Both the position numbers and the translations under genes were made by a program. From positions 1,209,001 through 1,273,000 of the forward strand of contig NZ_JAOSLC020000003.1 in NCBI RefSeq assembly GCF_026191475.2: a DNA stretch of 64,000 bases. The letters run 5' to 3'. The number at the start of each line of letters is the position of its first letter. The first letter of the stretch is position 1. This DNA is from Polaribacter ponticola. Lineage in GTDB: Bacteria; Bacteroidota; Bacteroidia; Flavobacteriales; Flavobacteriaceae. The notes beneath the pieces are model-generated. The model had not been told where the DNA came from and did not search any database. It saw nothing but the letters and a program-made list of their open reading frames with translations. Of the stretch, positions 43,881 through 52,673 are shown piece after piece.

Positions 43881-44825
43881 GCGAATCTCAATAAACTCCT
43901 TCAAAACAACCAAACTCTCTTCAGGATTTTCTTCCATAGGAACATGACCAGAATTTTCTAAAACAACTAATTTAGAGTTTGGTAAAATGCTATCCATTTT
44001 TATTCCAACAGATTTTAAAGGAATCCAATTGTCTTTTGCTCCCCAAATTAATAAAGTTGGCGTTTGTATACTTTTAAGTTTGTTTAAATTAGTCTTTTCT
44101 CCTAACTTAAAATCTATTTTTGCTCTATCAATAAAAGCTTGTCTATTACCAACTCTTAAAGCCATTTTATGGTAACGAGTAACTAAATCATCGGTAATTT
44201 TTGTTTCATCTCCATACACTTCTTTCATATTCTTTTTAATGAAAATTTTTGGAGTTACATATAAAAATAGTGAGCTTAAAACAGGCGTTTTTGCCATTTT
44301 AAAAATAGCAGGTTGTGGTTTGTTTGTAGGTAAACCGCTTGCATCAACTAAAATCAATTTTTCTATTTTCTCTGGATGTTCTGCAGTATAATTCCAAGCA
44401 ATATTTCCTCCTAAAGAATTTCCTGCTAAATAGAATTTATCAAGATTCATTTTCATTAAAAATTGATGTAAAAAATTCGTGTAACTTTTTATAGAATAAT
44501 CCGCATTTTTGTTCGGTCCTGTAATGCCGAATGCAGGTAAATCCATTCTAATTACTCTATTAGTTTGTGTAAGTTCTGTAGTCCAATCATTCCAAGTATG
44601 TAAAGAAGAAGCTGTACCATGTATTAAAACAATCGGAAAACCTTTACCTTCATCTCTATAATGGACTTGCATTCCATCAACCTCAACAAACTTAGAATGC
44701 TCGTTTGCGTATTCTGCTTTTAAATCTTTTACAGAAATATCAGAATAAACAGCACCTTTAATCAGCAATAGTAAAACAACTAAAACAATGTAAAGAATAT
44801 ATTTTTTCTTAAAAGCTGCCTTCAT
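43878..44825 (-). CDS. Alpha/beta-fold hydrolase, membrane-anchored
   Basis: The 315-residue protein starts with an uncleaved-looking N-terminal hydrophobic helix (YILYIVLVVLLLLIKGAVYS). The hydrolase fold follows: oxyanion motif IVLIHGTASSLHTW, nucleophile elbow LAGNSLGGNIAW (Ser at about 142), acid in LLIWGAKDNWIPL and His in LENSGHVPMEENPE. The substrate is unknown. Its stop codon lies inside the end of the attC-like element, so the cassette joins exactly at this gene's end. The cyclase gene is 14 bp upstream on the same strand, suggesting a two-gene unit. Confidence 0.9.
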   Translation of the reverse strand: MKAAFKKKYILYIVLVVLLLLIKGAVYSDISVKDLKAEYANEHSKFVEVDGMQVHYRDEGKGFPIVLIHGTASSLHTWNDWTTELTQTNRVIRMDLPAFGITGPNKNADYSIKSYTNFLHQFLMKMNLDKFYLAGNSLGGNIAWNYTAEHPEKIEKLILVDASGLPTNKPQPAIFKMAKTPVLSSLFLYVTPKIFIKKNMKEVYGDETKITDDLVTRYHKMALRVGNRQAFIDRAKIDFKLGEKTNLNKLKSIQTPTLLIWGAKDNWIPLKSVGIKMDSILPNSKLVVLENSGHVPMEENPEESLVVLKEFIEIR

Positions 44826-44839
44826 AATTAGTTGATAAG

Positions 44840-45589
44840 TTACTTAATAATTTTATACAAAATAGGCTTACTTGGTGTAGCGTCATTCTCAAAAGGCGCA
44901 ATCATTAAGTTTAATAAATACTCACCATCTTCAACCGAATTTGGTACATAAATAAACTCTGTAATGGTTGCATCCATTCTTAATTTGCCAGAAGTGTTCC
45001 AAAAAGCATTATGAGATAACAATTGCCCATCATCTTTTTCTTTATCAACAGAAGGCAAATCTATAAGCAAATGTTTTATGCCTTTTTCTTTTAAATAAAT
45101 AGCAGCTTTTTCAGACAAATAAGTTGGATTTGTATTTGAATATTGCATTGATTTTTTCTCCTCTAAATTTGGCAAAGTTCTAATTACAATAGCATCTCTT
45201 TTCTTATTTCTTAAAGCAGTTTTTAACTGTTTTACTCCAATAATAAAATCTCCATTATGAAATAAAGGAGCAATTGTAACCACTTCTGCTAAAAAAATAA
45301 AATATTTTAAATTTTTATTTACAGAGTGTACTTCTTCTGTAATATGACCAACACATTCTGTGTGCGTTACATGCGAATGTGGATTGAAATGAATATTATT
45401 AAAATTTACAACAGCACCTTCAGATACTTTTATAATTTCGTTATCTAGTTCTTCTGGAAATATCTTTGGATCATCTACATACCAAGCATTTACATTTTGT
45501 TTTGAGGTATCTATTGGAATAGAAATATCTATAGGATCAGAAATATTTACTTCTATTTTTCTTGAATTATATTCTATAATTGCTTTCAT
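44840..45589 (-). CDS. Cyclase-family (kynurenine formamidase-like) hydrolase
   Basis: The 249-residue protein has the family core DISIPIDTSKQN near the N-terminus and the metal site NPHSHVTHTECVGHI (HxxxH type). KKRDAIVIRTLP and the late region LLIDLPSVDKEKDDG also belong to the family. These Mn/Zn enzymes hydrolyse N-formylkynurenine or cyclic amides/esters; the exact substrate is unknown. It probably shares a transcript with the alpha/beta hydrolase. The start codon lies inside a dispersed 23-bp repeat (45587-45609). Confidence 0.85.
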   Translation of the reverse strand: MKAIIEYNSRKIEVNISDPIDISIPIDTSKQNVNAWYVDDPKIFPEELDNEIIKVSEGAVVNFNNIHFNPHSHVTHTECVGHITEEVHSVNKNLKYFIFLAEVVTIAPLFHNGDFIIGVKQLKTALRNKKRDAIVIRTLPNLEEKKSMQYSNTNPTYLSEKAAIYLKEKGIKHLLIDLPSVDKEKDDGQLLSHNAFWNTSGKLRMDATITEFIYVPNSVEDGEYLLNLMIAPFENDATPSKPILYKIIK

Positions 45590-45609
45590 GCTGAACTTGT
45601 TTCAGTATC
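45587..45609 (-). repeat. Copy of dispersed 23-bp repeat ending in a start codon
   Basis: On the minus strand it begins GATACTGAAACAAGTTCAGC and ends with ATG, which is the cyclase start codon. An identical copy is at 62378-62400. Confidence 0.8.
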
Positions 45610-45644
45610 TTTTAGATTAAACTAAATTATAATATATGATTTTA

Positions 45645-45952
45645 TTATAAATCCAAATATAAGTTTTTAAAATTAGGGTTTACAGATTTTATTAAATTCC
45701 ATTTCCAATTTTTATGCCAATTCTTTAATTGTTTTCTCTTTTAAAAGCATCGTGAAAATTAGTATATTTTTCAAAATATAATAACTCATTAACACTATAT
45801 ATTTTAGTAAATTTTGTTGCTTTTCCCTCTATATGTAATCCTATTCTTTCTTTTAAATATTTGGTAGCACTACTATATAAAACTGTTTTATTTTTATTAG
45901 AAAGCATATAAACATACCCTTCAATCACTTGATTTTTTTTTGAAATTATCAA
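45645..45952 (-). CDS. GIY-YIG nuclease-domain protein, frame interrupted
   Basis: The small UvrC-type nuclease-fold protein reads GYVYMLSNKNKTVLYSSATKYLKERI. The usual second motif YIG/YTG is here YSS, which may impair activity. The frame ends after FKRENN, but one missing base in the T4 run at 45732-45735 would continue REKQLKNWHKNWKWNLIKSV and give 102 residues, the normal length with the conserved RExQLKxW motif. The function of these stand-alone proteins is unknown. The gene lies between two kinds of short repeats. Confidence 0.72.
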
Positions 45953-45963
45953 TTAGAAAATTG

Positions 45964-46057
45964 TTCAATGAAATTCAGATAACTGAGTAACAGATCCTGA
46001 AACTAGTTCAATGAAATTCAGATAACTGAGTAACAGATCCTGAAACTAGTTCAGGAT
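45964..46057. repeat. Tandem duplication of a 43-bp unit with terminal palindrome
   Basis: Two identical 43-bp units (45964-46006, 46007-46049) begin TTCAATGAAATTCAGATAAC. They are followed by TTCAGGAT, so the end forms ATCCTGAA-ACTAG-TTCAGGAT (46037-46057). The hemW stop codon (46046-46048) lies in the second copy. The palindrome resembles the one at 62324-62344. Confidence 0.85.
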
Positions 46058-47173
46058 AAATAGATCTGATGAAACTCCATCAGATAAAAACTTACCTTTT
46101 TGTGTGGTTTTTAAAACTTGGTTTTCAATATACAATAATTCTTGTTTAATATGTTTTTTAGATTGATTTTCTAAATATTCTACATAAGATAGGCCAAAAT
46201 CATTTTTAATTTTCTCTAAAGAAACTCCCCAAATTGTTCTTAAACCTGTCATGATATATTCGTTATACCTGTCTGAAACTGATAAAACTTCTCGTTCTAT
46301 TGGTAATTTATTTTCCTGAATGCTTTTTATATATTTAGCATTGTTTCTTACATTCCAACTTCGTTGTTTACCATCAAAAGAATGAGCAGAAGGACCAATA
46401 CCTAAATAGCTTTTTCCTAACCAATAAGAAGAGTTGTTTTTACTAAAAAAACCTTCTTTACCAAAGTTAGAAGTTTCATAATGTATAAAATGAGCTTTAT
46501 GTAATTCGTTAATTAAAATATTGAATTGCTCTTGCGCTTTTTCATCATCAACATTTTTAATTTTTCCTTTTGCAATTAACGTTTCTAAAGCCGTTTTTGG
46601 CTCTACAGTTAATGCATAACTAGAAATATGAGGAATCCCAAAACTCAAAGCAGTTTGTATATTCTGTTTCCATTCTTCGCTTGTACAATCTGGAACTCCG
46701 TAAATTAAATCGACAGATATATTTTTAAAATAGCGAGTTGCTATAGACAAACATTTCTTTGCTTCGTCTGAATTATGAGCTCTATTCATCAGCTTTAAAT
46801 CTTTCTCAAAAAAAGATTGAATACCAATACTTAATCGGTTAATTGGCGACTTAGAAAGCTCTATTATTTTTTCTTCGGATAAATCATCTGGATTCGCTTC
46901 TAAAGTAATCTCTGGATTTTCTACTACCTTATGATTTTTATAAACAGCATCTATTAATTGCTGAATTTCTGAAATATTTAAAACTGTAGGTGTTCCGCCA
47001 CCAAAATAAATGGTTTCTATAACATCATTATTAAGCTCGTTTCTTCTGATTTCTATTTCTTTTACAAGAGCAAAAATCATATCTTCTTTCTTCTTCAATG
47101 AAGTAGAAAAATGAAAATCGCAATAAAAACATGCTTGTTTGCAGAACGGAATGTGTATATATATTCCTGCCAA
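46046..47173 (-). CDS. hemW: HemW (radical SAM heme chaperone, HemN-like)
   Basis: The 375-residue protein has the [4Fe-4S] motif CKQACFYCDF near residue 11, then TIYFGGGTPTVL, LEANPDDLSEEKI, INRLSIGIQSF and YGVPDCTSEEW. The C-terminal HemW domain (YLGIGPSAHSFDGKQRSWNV; YNEYIMTGLRTIWGVSL) is complete. The short N-terminus and lack of the extra Cys of true HemN fit HemW, a heme-binding chaperone, rather than oxygen-independent coproporphyrinogen oxidase. It runs in the same direction as ruvC, a common flavobacterial order. Confidence 0.93.
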   Translation of the reverse strand: MAGIYIHIPFCKQACFYCDFHFSTSLKKKEDMIFALVKEIEIRRNELNNDVIETIYFGGGTPTVLNISEIQQLIDAVYKNHKVVENPEITLEANPDDLSEEKIIELSKSPINRLSIGIQSFFEKDLKLMNRAHNSDEAKKCLSIATRYFKNISVDLIYGVPDCTSEEWKQNIQTALSFGIPHISSYALTVEPKTALETLIAKGKIKNVDDEKAQEQFNILINELHKAHFIHYETSNFGKEGFFSKNNSSYWLGKSYLGIGPSAHSFDGKQRSWNVRNNAKYIKSIQENKLPIEREVLSVSDRYNEYIMTGLRTIWGVSLEKIKNDFGLSYVEYLENQSKKHIKQELLYIENQVLKTTQKGKFLSDGVSSDLFILN

Positions 47174-47194
47174 ATTAGTTTACAGTTTTCAGTA

Positions 47195-47347
47195 TCAGTT
47201 TGCAGTTTTATTGACTCCAAATTTACTAGGGTTATTAATCATATAATTTATTAATTTTCCAACTTCTAAATTTCCGGAAGACAAATTTTTATACATTTCT
47301 CTATCTATATAATTACATTTTAATGCGAACAAATCTGTAAAACTCAT
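47195..47347 (-). CDS. Small ORF, possible remnant of four-helix-bundle protein
   Basis: It encodes 50 residues containing FALKCNYIDREMYKNLSSGN and EVGKLINYMINNPSKFGV. This resembles the last two helices of the four-helix-bundle proteins encoded in 23S rRNA intervening sequences. The first two helices are absent and no upstream continuation was found, so it is probably a fragment. It lies between hemW and ruvC. Confidence 0.4.
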   Translation of the reverse strand: MSFTDLFALKCNYIDREMYKNLSSGNLEVGKLINYMINNPSKFGVNKTAN

Positions 47348-47400
47348 AATTTATTTTTTAAAACAACCTAAAAACTGCTACTGCTACTGAAAACTAAACA

Positions 47401-47955
47401 TTATTTCTTAACACGTTTCTCATTCTGTTTTACAAAACTCGCCCAACCAGAATAATTTTTACCACCAACAACTCTACCTGAATTATAAAAATGACAAACT
47501 GCAGCAGCTAAACCATCTGTTGCATCTAAGTTTTTTGGTAACGTTTTTAAGTTTAATAAAGACTTTAGCATTAATGCAACTTGCTCCTTACTTGCACTTC
47601 CGCTTCCGGTAACTGCCATTTTAATTTTCTTTGGCAAATATTCTGTAATAGGTATTTCTCTAGATAAACCTGCAGCCATAGCAACACCTTGTGCTCTACC
47701 CAACTTTAACATAGATTGTACGTTTTTACCAAAAAAAGGTGCTTCAATAGCAATTTCATCTGGGTTGTAAGTATCTATCAATTCTATTGTGCGTTCAAAA
47801 ATAAGTTTTAATTTTAAGTAATGATCATCATATTTTTTAAGCATTAATTCATTCATTTGAATAAATTCCATCTTTTTACCAACCACTTTTATGAGTCCGA
47901 AACCCATAATAGTTGTACCAGGATCAATCCCTAAAATAATTTTTTCTACAGCCAC
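47401..47955 (-). CDS. ruvC: Holliday junction resolvase RuvC
   Basis: The 184-residue endonuclease has the four acidic catalytic residues of the RNase H fold: Asp in ILGIDPGTTIMGFG, Glu in IAIEAPFFGKNV, and the C-terminal Asp pair in NLDATDGLAAAVCHFYN. YLPKKIKMAVTGSGSASKEQV is also conserved. It resolves four-way junctions with RuvAB. It follows a tiny membrane-protein gene and mnmD on the same strand. Confidence 0.97.
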   Translation of the reverse strand: MAVEKIILGIDPGTTIMGFGLIKVVGKKMEFIQMNELMLKKYDDHYLKLKLIFERTIELIDTYNPDEIAIEAPFFGKNVQSMLKLGRAQGVAMAAGLSREIPITEYLPKKIKMAVTGSGSASKEQVALMLKSLLNLKTLPKNLDATDGLAAAVCHFYNSGRVVGGKNYSGWASFVKQNEKRVKK

Positions 47956-47971
47956 AATACTATTTTAACTA

Positions 47972-48102
47972 TTAAAACAAAGCATTCATAATAGACTCTG
48001 CTTTATACCAAAGAATTATTGCGATAGCTAATAGTAAAACTAAGAATAAACCTTTAACTGGTTTAGCTTCTTTTTTCTACCAAATTTTCTTTTGAATTCC
48101 AT
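47972..48102 (-). CDS. Tiny single-helix membrane protein, frame interrupted
   Basis: The gene starts MEFKRKFGRK and, in the first frame, soon stops. Adding one A in the six-base run at 48071-48076 continues KEAKPVKGLFLVLLLAIAII and ends WYKAESIMNALF, giving 43 residues. The product has a basic N-terminus and one membrane helix. It starts 1 bp after the mnmD stop and ends 16 bp before ruvC, so it sits in their unit. The function is unknown. Confidence 0.6.
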
Positions 48103-48103
48103 A

Positions 48104-48765
48104 TTATTCAGATTTAATTTTAGTTGCTCTTAACATTTCTCTTTTTCCAGGAGGACCAGGTAATCTTTCTACCATAAACCCAACTGCTTGCATTGCTCTT
48201 CTAACACTTCCTTTTGCAGAATACGTTACTAAAACTCCATCAACTTTTAAAGCATCAAACATTTTTTTAAAAATTTCTTCTGTCCATAATTGGGGTTGCA
48301 CACGAGCTCCAAAGGCATCAAAATAAATTAAATTAAAAACATCTTTATCCTCTATATCTTCAAAGAACTGTTTTCTTTTTAAAAGTGAAAATCTGTCTGA
48401 AATTTGATGCTTCTCACCCCAAGAAACATCATGAATTTCATCAAACATATCGCTTTCTTTTTCTGCTTCTAATACAGAAATGAAATTCATTTTTTTACTT
48501 CTTCGGCAGTTACAGGATAAGCTTCTACACCAACGTAATCAATTTTTCTTTTGCTTGCTAAATACGTAATAAAGCAATTTAATCCGGTTCCAAAACCTAT
48601 TTCTAAAATTGAAACTTCTTCGGTTTTAACTTGTTTTAATCCACTATTTATAAAAACATGATATGTTTCATTAATAGAACCATTTTTAGAATGGTATTGT
48701 TCATCCCAATCTGGTAAATGAATTGTTGAAGAACCATCTGAAGTAATTATAATTTCTCTTTTCAC
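48104..48765 (-). CDS. mnmD: tRNA 5-methylaminomethyl-2-thiouridine methyltransferase domain protein (MnmD), frame interrupted
   Basis: The SAM-dependent enzyme methylates the wobble uridine in place of the MnmC N-terminal domain. The SAM site is LEIGFGTGLNCFITYLAS and DYVGVEAYPVTAEEV; the second frame carries FNLIYFDAFGARVQPQLWTE and LVTYSAKGSVRRAMQAVGF, with ERLPGPPGKREMLRA at the end. The first frame ends at EEVKK; one A added to the run at 48490-48496 gives KKMNFISVLEAEKE and a normal 220-residue protein. The FAD-dependent half of MnmC is absent, as usual for MnmD. Confidence 0.88.
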
Positions 48766-48767
48766 AA

Positions 48768-49189
48768 TTAATGAATTAAAAGTTTTTTAATTTTTGGTAT
48801 TGGACCAATACATGTTGTTTTATGGCAAGCAATACAACTGTTAATTGTATTATTATGTTTTACAGATAAAGAGTCTTTATTGGTAGTTGTTACCTGCTCA
48901 TATGTTTTTAAATAAAAATCTGAAAAACCTTTAAATGCTGCATTTCTATCTGACGGATCGGTAAGTTTTGCTGTATGAATATTTACAAATTCTTCAGGAA
49001 TACTGTTTGGCACTTTACCCTCTAAAATTAACGCCTTATTTTCTAAGTTAACAGCATACATTTTAAGCATTAAAGCAGCCATTTCTGACTGCTTATACAT
49101 CTTACTTTCTTTAATAATAACTTTTTTTCTTTCTTCTGCGAACATCCAAAAAGAAACAAAAGCAAAACTATATGAAGTAAATTCTTCAT
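48768..49189 (-). CDS. Heme-binding (cytochrome c-like) lipoprotein, frame interrupted
   Basis: The better start is at 49189, where MKNLLHIVLLLFLFGCSQKK gives a lipoprotein signal. It overlaps the previous stop by one base. The frame shifts in the T7 run at 49122-49128; one base continues into VIIKESKMYKQSEMAALMLK and gives 140 residues. The C-terminal CIACHKTTC is a single CxxCH heme-attachment motif. The Met/His axial ligand partner is not obvious. It is probably a periplasmic redox or binding protein and lies between the DUF4920 gene and mnmD. Confidence 0.7.
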
Positions 49190-49686
49190 TATTTTTTCAT
49201 TAGAACTCCGTTTGCCTCAAAAGAAAATTCCATTTTTGGCTCAGTTATTTTTGCAATTTCTTCTTTACTTTTTCCTGCATCTTCTGCATAATGTTGTAAT
49301 TCTTTTACAGAAGTTTCTTTTACAAATGCTTTACCTTCTATAATTACTTCTTTATTATTAGCATCTAAAGGCATAAAAAAACCATAGTCTTTAAAACGTA
49401 CCATAGTTTCTGTAGAAGCATCTAAGGGTAATTTCATCCAACATCCTTTTTTAGAACAAACTTCTTTAATCGAAGAGGCAAATTTTGCATTAATAGTGTC
49501 TCCTACTTTTAAGCCTTTATATTTTGTAAGCATATCTGCAGCACTTAATGCAGCTTCATTTGTTATTTTATCTCCAAAAGAATCAAAAGCGATTACTTCT
49601 TTTTTTACTTCTAAAGGAGTCTTTTCTTTTTTACAAGCACCAAAAATTAATAGTGTTATTACACTAAATCTTATTAAATTTTTCAT
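49189..49686 (-). CDS. DUF4920-domain lipoprotein
   Basis: The 165-residue lipoprotein has the signal TLLIFGACKKEKT (Cys at about 20). The middle domain (KLPLDASTETMVRFKDYGFF, KGCWMKL, EGKAFVKETSVKELQHYAED) matches DUF4920, an OB-like fold of unknown role. KKGCWMKL has a cysteine pair with the preceding VCSKKGC. It starts the minus-strand group running through the heme lipoprotein and mnmD, back to back with ilvE. The shared heme/cysteine context hints at a periplasmic redox task, which is inference. Confidence 0.88.
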   Translation of the reverse strand: MKNLIRFSVITLLIFGACKKEKTPLEVKKEVIAFDSFGDKITNEAALSAADMLTKYKGLKVGDTINAKFASSIKEVCSKKGCWMKLPLDASTETMVRFKDYGFFMPLDANNKEVIIEGKAFVKETSVKELQHYAEDAGKSKEEIAKITEPKMEFSFEANGVLMKK

Positions 49687-49776
49687 CTAAATTTTATTTG
49701 AATTAATCAATTTCAAAGGTAAGAAATTAAACAAGAAAATCGGTTATTTGCTATGTAAACAGATTAATAAATTATG

Positions 49777-49784
49777 TACATTTG
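49777..49784 (+). promoter_or_regulatory. Candidate -7 box upstream of ilvE (TACATTTG)
   Basis: It matches TAnnTTTG 26 bp before the ilvE start. A TTTG at 49747-49750 could be the -33 element, but the 26-bp spacing is longer than usual. Confidence 0.45.
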
Positions 49785-49809
49785 TAATATAAATTTTTAG
49801 ACTAAAAAA

Positions 49810-50865
49810 ATGAAATCTAATATAGAAATTCAACGTATAGAAAAATCGAAAATAGATTCTGTAGATTTTGATAATTTACCTTTTGGTAGTGTATATTCAG
49901 ACCATATGTTTGTTTGCGATTTTAAAAACGGCGAATGGCAAACACCAACTATAGAACCTTTTGCTCCTATTTCTTTAGATCCTTCATCAAAAATATTCCA
50001 TTACGGGCAATCTATTTTTGAAGGAATGAAAGCATATAAAGATGCAAATGGAAACAAAATGCTTTTTAGACCTTTAGACAACTGTAAACGTCTAAACAAA
50101 TCTGCAGAACGTTTAGTGATTCCTCAAATTCCAGAAGATATCTTTATGGATGGATTAAAGAAATTATTAGAAGTTGATAGCGATTGGATTCCTACAAACG
50201 AAGGTAGTTCTTTATACATAAGACCATTTATGTTTGCAACTGGTAACGGTTTTCATGCCTCTCCAGCAGATGAATATAAATTAGTTATTTGTACTGCACC
50301 TTCAGGAGCTTATTTTGCTGGTAAAGTAAAAGTTTTAATTGAAGAAAAATTTGCTCGTGCTGCAAATGGTGGTGTTGGTTTTGCAAAAGCTGGTGGTAAT
50401 TATGCTGCACAGTTTTACCCTACTCAATTAGCAATAGATAAAGGTTACAACCAAGTAATTTGGACAGATGATAACACGCACCAATTTATTGAAGAAGCTG
50501 GAGCGATGAATATTTTTATAAGAATTAACGATACTTTAATTACGAGCCCAACTAGTGATCGTATTTTAGACGGAATTACTCGTAAAAGTATTTTACAAAT
50601 TGCTGAAGACAATGACATAAAAACTGAAGTTAGAAAAATTTCTGTTGGTGAGGTTGTAGAAGCTGCACAAAACGGAAACTTAAAAGAAATGTTTGGAGCA
50701 GGAACTGCTGCTGTAATATCGCCAATTGCAGGTTTTGGATATAAAGAAAGTGATTTTGAATTACCAGAATTAGAAAATCCTTTTGCACAAATATTAAAGA
50801 AAAAAATTACTGATATACAAACTAACAAAACAGAAGATCCTTACGGATGGAGAGTATTTATATAG
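49810..50865 (+). CDS. ilvE: Branched-chain amino acid aminotransferase
   Basis: The 351-residue fold type IV PLP enzyme transfers amino groups between Leu/Ile/Val and 2-oxoglutarate. FHYGQSIFEGMKAYKDANGN, RPFMFATGNGFHASPADEY, and the PLP lysine in GVGFAKAGGNYAAQFYPTQLA are present, with FIEEAGAMNIFIRIND and LDGITRKSILQIAED downstream. GAGTAAVISPIAG completes the cofactor phosphate cup. The length and motifs match the class II (BCAT2-like) form common in Bacteroidota. It is monocistronic, with its own terminator. Confidence 0.96.
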   Translation: MKSNIEIQRIEKSKIDSVDFDNLPFGSVYSDHMFVCDFKNGEWQTPTIEPFAPISLDPSSKIFHYGQSIFEGMKAYKDANGNKMLFRPLDNCKRLNKSAERLVIPQIPEDIFMDGLKKLLEVDSDWIPTNEGSSLYIRPFMFATGNGFHASPADEYKLVICTAPSGAYFAGKVKVLIEEKFARAANGGVGFAKAGGNYAAQFYPTQLAIDKGYNQVIWTDDNTHQFIEEAGAMNIFIRINDTLITSPTSDRILDGITRKSILQIAEDNDIKTEVRKISVGEVVEAAQNGNLKEMFGAGTAAVISPIAGFGYKESDFELPELENPFAQILKKKITDIQTNKTEDPYGWRVFI

Positions 50866-50889
50866 TTTTTAACAGTATAAAATAATTAG

Positions 50890-50921
50890 AAAGCATCAAT
50901 TTAAATATTGGTGCTTTTTTT
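50890..50921 (+). terminator. ilvE terminator
   Basis: AAAGCATCAAT (50890-50900) pairs with ATTGGTGCTTT (50907-50917) with one G-T pair and a 6-nt loop, followed by a T tract. Confidence 0.85.
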
Positions 50922-50943
50922 GTAGCTTTAAGAAAAATTATAA

Positions 50944-51642
50944 ATGTTGTTTAGAGCGAGTTTTCTTATGGTATTATTTCTTATTACTACTTCATGCTCA
51001 GACAAAACTGATGTATTTAAACTTAAGCAAGAACAAGTACCTTTAAGTGAAAACATAAAAATAACAAGTAAAAATAAAGAAGACCTTAATTTAGATATTG
51101 GTCTTTGGATGTTTAATAAAAAAACACCTGAAATAAGCTCAATTGCAAATTGGATTGGTATTCAGCTAAAAGGCAAAGTAATTCTTGAGCCAATAAATAT
51201 TATTTGGTTGGATTTTAAGGCAACTAATAAAGTTGAAGCAGAAGAAAACATTGTAAATTTTCTAAAAGCTAACAACTTTTTAATGAGGAGTGGTTCTTCA
51301 ACTGGTTATTATGGTTTATTTGAAAATGATTATTGGATACCGCAATTCATGGAAACTTGGTCTGATAATGCAAACCCAACAACAATTAATAATCATGGTA
51401 GAATTTTTATAGCTCATGAAATAAAAGACAACTCAAATAACTCCTTTTTTGTTTCTACAGGAGCTTTTAGTATAGAAAACGAAAGTCATCACCTTATTTC
51501 TTTTCGCGATGCTTTAAAAGATTTTAAACCAGTAATAGATTGGTCTGTTTCTAATAATAGTTATCAAGCTAAAAACATAATTTTAAGTAGCAACTACACT
51601 ACTGACGACCATAATGGCATAAAAATTTTTACACTAAATTAA
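50944..51642 (+). CDS. Hypothetical lipoprotein, 232 residues
   Basis: I do not recognise this protein. It has a lipoprotein signal (VLFLITTSCSDKTD, Cys at about 18) and a mixed alpha/beta body. Notable parts are LDIGLWMFNKKTPEISSIANW, NIIWLDFKATNKVEAEENIV, and a Tyr/Trp-rich middle (SSTGYYGLFENDYWIPQFM). FRDALKDFKPVIDWSVSNNS lies near the end. It is 4 bp before the MBL-fold lipoprotein gene, so the two are probably co-transcribed and act in the envelope. Confidence 0.7.
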   Translation: MLFRASFLMVLFLITTSCSDKTDVFKLKQEQVPLSENIKITSKNKEDLNLDIGLWMFNKKTPEISSIANWIGIQLKGKVILEPINIIWLDFKATNKVEAEENIVNFLKANNFLMRSGSSTGYYGLFENDYWIPQFMETWSDNANPTTINNHGRIFIAHEIKDNSNNSFFVSTGAFSIENESHHLISFRDALKDFKPVIDWSVSNNSYQAKNIILSSNYTTDDHNGIKIFTLN

Positions 51643-51646
51643 AATA

Positions 51647-52590
51647 ATGAAAGCAAACTTTTTATACTTACTTGTATTCCTTTTTACTATTAGTTGTTCT
51701 AAAAAAATTGAGCAAACTAAAAAGAACAATCACAAACAATACATTACCGTTTTAGGTACAGCACAAGATGGTGGTTATCCTCATATTGGTTGCCAAAGAA
51801 CTTGTTGTGCTAATTTTTATAACGGCATAAATAAGAAAAAAATGTGGTAGCTTTAGGTTTGGTTGATTTAGAAAATAATCAAAAATGGATTTTTGAAGCT
51901 TCACCTGACATGCATACACAATTAGCCGATTTAGAGTTAAATCATCTAAAAAAAGAAAACATTATAGATGGCGTTTTTTTAACACATGCCCACATTGGAC
52001 ATTATACTGGTTTAATGTATTTTGGAAGAGAAGCTTATGGTAAAAGTAACATTAACGTATTTGCAATGCCTAAGATGAAATATTTTTTACAAAATAATGG
52101 CCCTTGGAGTCAATTAATCGATTTAAAAAATATTACTTTAAAAGATTTACAACCCGATTCTACAATGGTTTTAAACAGTAAATTAAAAACGACACCCTTT
52201 AAAGTACCACATAGAGACGAGTTTTCTGAAACGGTTGGCTATAAAATTAAAGGAACTAAAAAATCGGCATTATTTATACCAGATATTGATAAATGGAAAA
52301 CTTGGGGTAAAAATATCATTGAAGAAGTTAAAAAAGTAGATTATGCTTTTTTAGATGCAACTTTTTTAAATCAGAATGAAGTTAAAAGAGCAATGTCTGA
52401 AGTTCCGCATCCTTTTATTCAAGAAACTATCAGCTTATTTAAAAACGAATCTTTAGAAACGAAAAACAAAGTTATTTTTATTCACTTTAACCACACAAAT
52501 CCTACATTGCAAGAAAACAGTAAAGAACGACAAGCAATTGAAAAGCTAGGTTTTCGTTTTGCTAGTGAAGGTGATGATTATGAAATTTAA
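51647..52590 (+). CDS. PqqB-like metallo-beta-lactamase-fold lipoprotein, frame interrupted
   Basis: The signal YLLVFLFTISCSKKIEQ gives a lipid anchor. The N-terminal part VLGTAQDGGYPHIGCQRTCC resembles the PqqB N-terminus. The metal site is THAHIGHYTGLMYFGREAYG, with later VPHRDEFSETVGYKI and FIHFNHTNP histidines. The frame breaks in the A7 run at 51836-51842: NKKKMW stops, whereas one more A gives KKKNVVALGLVDLENN and 314 residues. No other pqq gene is seen, so a PQQ role is unlikely; it is probably an envelope hydrolase. Confidence 0.8.
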
Positions 52591-52673
52591 AAGGCTCTTT
52601 AATTTGTGAGTGTTTTTATAAAATATAATATTCTACTTCAAAAAAAATAACTTAGATATTACCCTTAAAAAAA

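Noticed and set aside
45964..46057. Possible start of a CRISPR array
   Set aside because: Only two units, directly adjacent with no spacers, and no cas genes nearby.
46046..47173. Oxygen-independent coproporphyrinogen oxidase (hemN)
   Set aside because: The short N-terminus with CxxxCxxC and the HemW-type C-terminal domain fit the heme chaperone instead.
51647..52590. PQQ biosynthesis (pqqB)
   Set aside because: The protein is a lipoprotein and no pqqA, pqqC, pqqD or pqqE is present in the window.
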